A stretch of 64,000 nt of DNA from Fibrobacter sp. UBA4309 (GTDB taxonomy: Bacteria > Fibrobacterota > Fibrobacteria > Fibrobacterales > Fibrobacteraceae): the NCBI RefSeq assembly GCF_002395745.1, contig NZ_DGUN01000046.1, positions 1-64,000 of the forward strand, in the 5' to 3' direction. A program made the position numbers and the translations under genes. Of this stretch, positions 60,673-64,000 are shown piece by piece. Position 1 is the stretch's first letter. Each line of letters begins with the position of its first letter. A model generated the notes under the pieces. It was not told the origin of the DNA, made no database searches, and saw only the letters and a list, made by a program, of their open reading frames with translations.

Positions 60673-62607
60673 CTAATCGTCGGCAGCGGATGCGCCCACG
60701 GCCTGTTCGAGCGTGGTGTGACCATCCAGGGCCTTCTGGATACCGTCCATACGCAGCGTAATCATGCCGCATTCCTTCATGGCGGCACGCTTGATGACGT
60801 CGCCCGAAGAACGCTTGATGATGAGGTTACGCACCGTCTCGTTCGGCACCAGGAATTCGTAGATACCGCAACGGCCCTTGTAACCGGAACCGTCGCACTT
60901 TTCACAGCCTCGGCCGTGATAGAACTGCATTTCAGGAGACAGGTGGAGCTCGTCGCGCATGGCCTGCGAGATTTCCACAGGTTCCTTGCAGTACTTGCAG
61001 ATTCGGCGCACAAGACGCTGGGCAAGCACGCCCTTGATAGCGGTAGACACAAGGAACGGTTCCAGGCCCATTTCCAACAGACGGGGGAATGCACCGGCAG
61101 CATCGTTTGTATGCAACGTACTGAAGACCAAGTGACCCGTCAAGGCGGCTTCGATAGCCATGGACGATGTCTCCTGGTCACGCATTTCACCGATCATGAT
61201 GACGTCCGGGTCCTGACGGAGCAAGGCACGGATGCCCGCGGCGAAGGTAAAGCCCGCCGCATTGTTAATTTGTCCTTGGTTAACGCCGTCGATATTCAAT
61301 TCGACCGGGTCTTCCATGGTAGAAATGTTAATCGTACTGTCAAGAATTTCACGAATAGAAGCGTAAAGCGTGGTAGACTTACCGGAACCCGTCGGACCGG
61401 TCACCAGCACAATGCCGTTAGGAGCGTTAATCGCGTCGATGAACTGTTTGAGAACGCGCGGGTCGAAGCCCATGTCCTTCAGCGGGAACTGACCCGAGTT
61501 CGGGTCCAAGATACGCATAACGATCTTTTCGCAAACGCCGCGCTTACGCAAAGAAATCGGGAACGAGCTCACACGAAGGTCGACTTCGGCACCCTTGTAA
61601 CGCACGGTAAAGCGGCCGTCCAAAGGCTTACGCTTTTCGGCGATGTCCATCTTGGAAAGGAGCTTGATACGCGAAAGGATTTGCGGCATAAGGCGCGCCG
61701 GAATAGGCGGTTGCACCTGCAGGTCACCGTCAATGCGGTAGCGGAGCTTGAGGAACGTCTCCTGCGGCTCCAGGTGAATATCGGAAGCATGGCGGGCAAT
61801 GGCTTCGTGGATAAGCGTCGTCACGATCTTCACGACCGCGCGGCCTTCTTCGTCGCTCAGTTCGGGCTCGTCATTACCGCCCTGACCGCGTTCGACGGTC
61901 TCGAGTTCCTCGCCGTCCTTGGTCTCGCTAATCAATTCGGCAAGGGATTCTTCCTGAGAGCCGTGGCCGGCAAACACGCGTTCGATGGCCTTCTGCACGT
62001 CGGAATCGGACGCCATCACCACGTCCACTTCCATCTTGACCTTGAACTTCACGATGTTGATGACACGCATGTTGGTGGGGTCGGTCATCGCGAGCGTCAA
62101 GGATTCGCGGATTATCCTGCGATCGTCTTCGGACTTGGAGACAAACAGCGGCACCACCTTGTACGCCTTGCAAAGGTCTTCGGGCAGGTAGGTGTACGCT
62201 TCCGGGTCGATCGCAAAACTGTCGAGTTTTACATAGGGGACTTCGAACTGCCTCGAGAGAATTTCAATAAGGCGTTCTTCGGGCATGAATCCCAAATCCA
62301 CCAGAGTACGGCCAAGGCGCTTGCCCGTATTCTTCTGCGTTTCAAGGGCCTGTTCCAGCTGTTCGCGGGTGATGTACTTCTGCGCGAGGAGCATCTCGCC
62401 GATACGCATCTTGGTCGCAGACTGCATCTGCACACCCAAAATGCTCGTGAGGGTATCTTCGCTGACCATTCCCAAACGGATGAGAATCTTGGCCAAGGCC
62501 ATTCCCGTACGCTTGTGTTCCGATACGGCGTGGTTCAACTGGTCTTCGTCCAGAACACCCTGGCGAAGCAGCAACTCCCCTAAATTCATTTTTGTATTCG
62601 ATATCAT
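60673..62607 (-). CDS. pilB: Type IV pilus / type II secretion assembly ATPase (PilB/GspE)
   Basis: 644 residues from ATG 62607, which overlaps the thiL stop (ATGA); ATG 62589 is an alternative. Two MshEN-type N-terminal modules (about 7-55 and 66-115: MNLGELLLRQGVLDEDQL, MRIGEMLLAQKYITREQL) precede the ATPase core: Walker A GPTGSGKS (404-411), the Asp box and TLHTNDAAGAFPRLLEMGL. A tetracysteine zinc site (CKYCKEP and CEKCDGSGYKGRCG) lies near 545-590. It powers pilus or pseudopilus extension. With the PilM/PilN-like genes 6 kb away it suggests a dispersed pilus apparatus. MshEN modules bind cyclic-di-GMP in some homologues. Confidence 0.93.
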   Translation of the reverse strand: MISNTKMNLGELLLRQGVLDEDQLNHAVSEHKRTGMALAKILIRLGMVSEDTLTSILGVQMQSATKMRIGEMLLAQKYITREQLEQALETQKNTGKRLGRTLVDLGFMPEERLIEILSRQFEVPYVKLDSFAIDPEAYTYLPEDLCKAYKVVPLFVSKSEDDRRIIRESLTLAMTDPTNMRVINIVKFKVKMEVDVVMASDSDVQKAIERVFAGHGSQEESLAELISETKDGEELETVERGQGGNDEPELSDEEGRAVVKIVTTLIHEAIARHASDIHLEPQETFLKLRYRIDGDLQVQPPIPARLMPQILSRIKLLSKMDIAEKRKPLDGRFTVRYKGAEVDLRVSSFPISLRKRGVCEKIVMRILDPNSGQFPLKDMGFDPRVLKQFIDAINAPNGIVLVTGPTGSGKSTTLYASIREILDSTINISTMEDPVELNIDGVNQGQINNAAGFTFAAGIRALLRQDPDVIMIGEMRDQETSSMAIEAALTGHLVFSTLHTNDAAGAFPRLLEMGLEPFLVSTAIKGVLAQRLVRRICKYCKEPVEISQAMRDELHLSPEMQFYHGRGCEKCDGSGYKGRCGIYEFLVPNETVRNLIIKRSSGDVIKRAAMKECGMITLRMDGIQKALDGHTTLEQAVGASAADD

Positions 62608-63584
62608 AAATGCGACCAAGCCTGCGCGTTAACTGAAACTTTTTCTCCGTCCGGACGGGCCATGAACACACCGGCGCCTTCGCTAACCGAGCCTATCCTG
62701 GTGACGTCCCCGGGGACACTATCTAACTGAAATATATCATTTTTGAAAGAAACAGAACACAAAAGTCCGTATTCCTCCCCGCCATTCATGGCGAAATCAA
62801 GCGGATTTAGGCCATACCGCCGTGACATGCGGCACACTTCCGCATCGACGGGGAGCAAATCCTCCTGGATTTCGATTTTTACGCCCGACGAGAGCGCCAA
62901 ATGGTTCAGTTCCGAGGAAACCCCGTCGCTTATGTCCATGCAAGCCCCGTCCACGCCAGCGCGAACCAGGCGCTCGCCCATGCTTTCGTCGATTTCGGGA
63001 CAGAGGTGGAACCGCACAAGTTCGGGGAATTCCGGCGCGTCTTCCGGGCGGTTCATGAGCAGCCACAGGCCGGCAGCCGACTTGCCGAGCGTGCCCGTCA
63101 CGTAAAGGGAATCCCCCGGCTTCGCGCTACTGCGGAGGAGCGGAGTCGCGGCCACCTGTTCGCCCAGGAGTGTCGTGGAGAACATGCCCACCTCGCCCGC
63201 AACCGTATCGCCGCCAATCAGCGTAATACCGCGCTTCGCAAAGCCTTCCGATACCGCCTTCGCCACGCGGTCGCGCACTTCTGCGCTCCAGCTCTTGTTC
63301 ACGCACAGGCCAAACAGCGCAAGGCGCGGGCGGCCTCCCATGGAAGAGATGTCCGAGACGTTCGAGACGATATGCTTTTCCACCGCCTGCTCCGGCGAAG
63401 ACCAGTCGAGGCGGAAATGGGTCCCTTCCACGGAGAGGTCCTTGGTCACGAGCCACCCGTCAAAGATGGCACAGTCGTCACCGACGGGGAGCCACCCCCT
63501 AAACTGGGGAGAACGTTCGGTCAGGGCGACGCGATTTTCGAGGATTTTCGAGACAAGATTGAATTCGCCGAGGTTTGGAAACAT
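62604..63584 (-). CDS. thiL: Thiamine-monophosphate kinase ThiL
   Basis: 326 residues. ThiL phosphorylates thiamine monophosphate to thiamine pyrophosphate. Motifs: VGDDCAIFDGWLVTKDLSVE, SNVSDISSMGGRPRLALFGL, GITLIGGDTVAGE and MDISDGVSSELNHLA; GGEEYGLLCSV is near the C-terminus. A TACATT box lies 6 nt before ATG 63584 with no ribosome site, another leaderless candidate. The stop overlaps the pilB start. Confidence 0.94.
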   Translation of the reverse strand: MFPNLGEFNLVSKILENRVALTERSPQFRGWLPVGDDCAIFDGWLVTKDLSVEGTHFRLDWSSPEQAVEKHIVSNVSDISSMGGRPRLALFGLCVNKSWSAEVRDRVAKAVSEGFAKRGITLIGGDTVAGEVGMFSTTLLGEQVAATPLLRSSAKPGDSLYVTGTLGKSAAGLWLLMNRPEDAPEFPELVRFHLCPEIDESMGERLVRAGVDGACMDISDGVSSELNHLALSSGVKIEIQEDLLPVDAEVCRMSRRYGLNPLDFAMNGGEEYGLLCSVSFKNDIFQLDSVPGDVTRIGSVSEGAGVFMARPDGEKVSVNAQAWSHL

Positions 63585-63590
63585 GTCTAG

Positions 63591-63596
63591 AATGTA
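63591..63596 (-). promoter_or_regulatory. -10-like TACATT box, 6 nt before thiL
   Basis: TACATT on the minus strand followed by 6 nt and ATG 63584, in the same position as the TATATT boxes of mnmA, coaD and the 144-residue gene; no Shine-Dalgarno sequence. Confidence 0.4.
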
Positions 63597-63624
63597 GCAA
63601 TTTATCCGGCCGAAAAAACATCTT

Positions 63625-63728
63625 GGCGATTTTCTGTGGATAAGTCGGTTACAAGTTTGTCATAGAGAAGAAAATGCAAAAATAGGTCATTTTGTTTATC
63701 CACAAATCGCCCTAAATAACCTATTTTT
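63625..63728. promoter_or_regulatory. Two perfect DnaA boxes in nested inverted repeats
   Basis: TGTGGATAA (63635-63643) and TTATCCACA (63696-63704) are perfect DnaA boxes in opposite orientation. Each is flanked on its outer side by GGCGATTT (63625-63632) or its complement AAATCGCC (63704-63711). A second perfect inverted repeat, AAAAATAGGT (63678-63687) and ACCTATTTTT (63719-63728), overlaps the right half. The region lies between the divergent thiL and receiver-like genes. It could be a DnaA-controlled promoter or part of an origin; only the boxes themselves are certain. Confidence 0.7.
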
Positions 63729-63734
63729 ACGCCC

Positions 63735-64000
63735 GTGGGACACATATTCTTCATAACGCCGTCATCGCCAGGCAGCCTGGACAAGATGAGTCAATGGACT
63801 CTCCGCTGGCTGTTGCAGAACGACATGGCCGACGACGCCACGATGTACACCTGCAATTCCATCGAAGACGCGCAGGACATTCTGGAAACCGCCCTCATCG
63901 AAGGCGAGTCTCCCGCGCTCATCGTATTCGACCACGCCGACAGGGCCAAGGACGTAAACCTCAAGTTCAGCAAGAAACTGCACGAGGCGATTCCTGAATC
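63735..64000 (+). CDS. Partial receiver-like protein, truncated by the window end
   Basis: The first 88 codons are visible. GTG 63735 is the earliest sensible start (an in-frame stop lies at 63717-63719); ATG 63786 is an alternative. The sequence reads GHIFFITPSSPGSLDKMSQW and then ALIVFDHADRAKDVNLKF, alternating strands and helices as in CheY-like receiver domains, with the Asp of VFDH in the phospho-acceptor position. The family assignment is tentative because the C-terminus is missing. No ribosome site precedes GTG. Confidence 0.5.
   Translation, partial: MGHIFFITPSSPGSLDKMSQWTLRWLLQNDMADDATMYTCNSIEDAQDILETALIEGESPALIVFDHADRAKDVNLKFSKKLHEAIPE

Noticed and set aside
1..64000. tRNA, rRNA, insertion sequences or prophage genes
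   Set aside because: Gaps between genes are mostly under 150 nt; none showed a tRNA-like CCA end with cloverleaf, and no transposase, integrase or phage protein was recognised.

Overview
The window looks like a chromosomal segment of a Fibrobacter-type bacterium (Fibrobacterota, the FCB group). Four things point there. Many predicted lipoproteins and secreted proteins carry poly-serine linkers. One lipoprotein ends in a domain matching the Fibrobacter succinogenes major paralogous (FISUMP) domain. Three tandem ~900-residue proteins match the description of the Fibrobacter paralogous family TIGR02171. Secreted plant-polymer enzymes carry C-terminal domains like type IX secretion sorting domains. 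KdsB, an Omp85-like protein and a Wzi-like barrel indicate a Gram-negative envelope. I saw no phage, transposase, CRISPR array, tRNA or rRNA gene.

Layout. 0-5.3 kb: lipoproteins, a small membrane protein, TrmO and a secreted SGNH (CE6-like) carbohydrate esterase. 5.3-9.3 kb: a moxR-DUF58-transglutaminase operon. 9.4-12.1 kb: mnmA converging on a nadE whose glutaminase half is shortened. 12.1-15.8 kb: a lipoprotein, an SDR protein and a DnaA-like initiator lacking the usual arginine finger. 16.2-28.6 kb: a six-gene minus-strand cluster made of an AlgJ/AlgX-like SGNH protein, a SirB1-like transglutaminase fold protein, three TIGR02171 paralogs and a GT-C-like membrane protein. This is the best candidate for an undescribed system. 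28.7-35 kb: TM2 protein, rdgB, a radical-SAM protein, a CBM-like lipoprotein, and a Wzi-like barrel coupled to a U32 tRNA hydroxylase. 35.1-40 kb: a GH55-like double beta-helix protein followed by a lipoprotein. 40-46.3 kb: rpsD, ppa, an Omp85-like protein, a small membrane protein and an hrpB carrying in-frame repeat insertions. 46.3-49.5 kb: exported proteins. 49.6-55 kb: a ComEA-like/PilM/PilN-O/rsmD/coaD/rhomboid/PfkB run. 55-63.6 kb: kdsB, gatC, uvrD, a FISUMP lipoprotein, pilB and thiL. The window ends in a receiver-like gene behind two perfect DnaA boxes.

How the genes fit together. Housekeeping functions (tRNA modification, NAD, CoA and thiamine cofactors, translation, DNA repair) are interleaved with envelope and surface functions: type IV pilus or secretion assembly, outer-membrane barrels, lipoproteins and polysaccharide-active enzymes. 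A TATATT box lies exactly 6 nt before the start codon of several genes, which suggests leaderless transcripts. Heptanucleotide repeat tracts cluster at 42.7-45.3 kb, two of them inside reading frames. All functions come from reading the sequence and recalling protein families; no database search was run.
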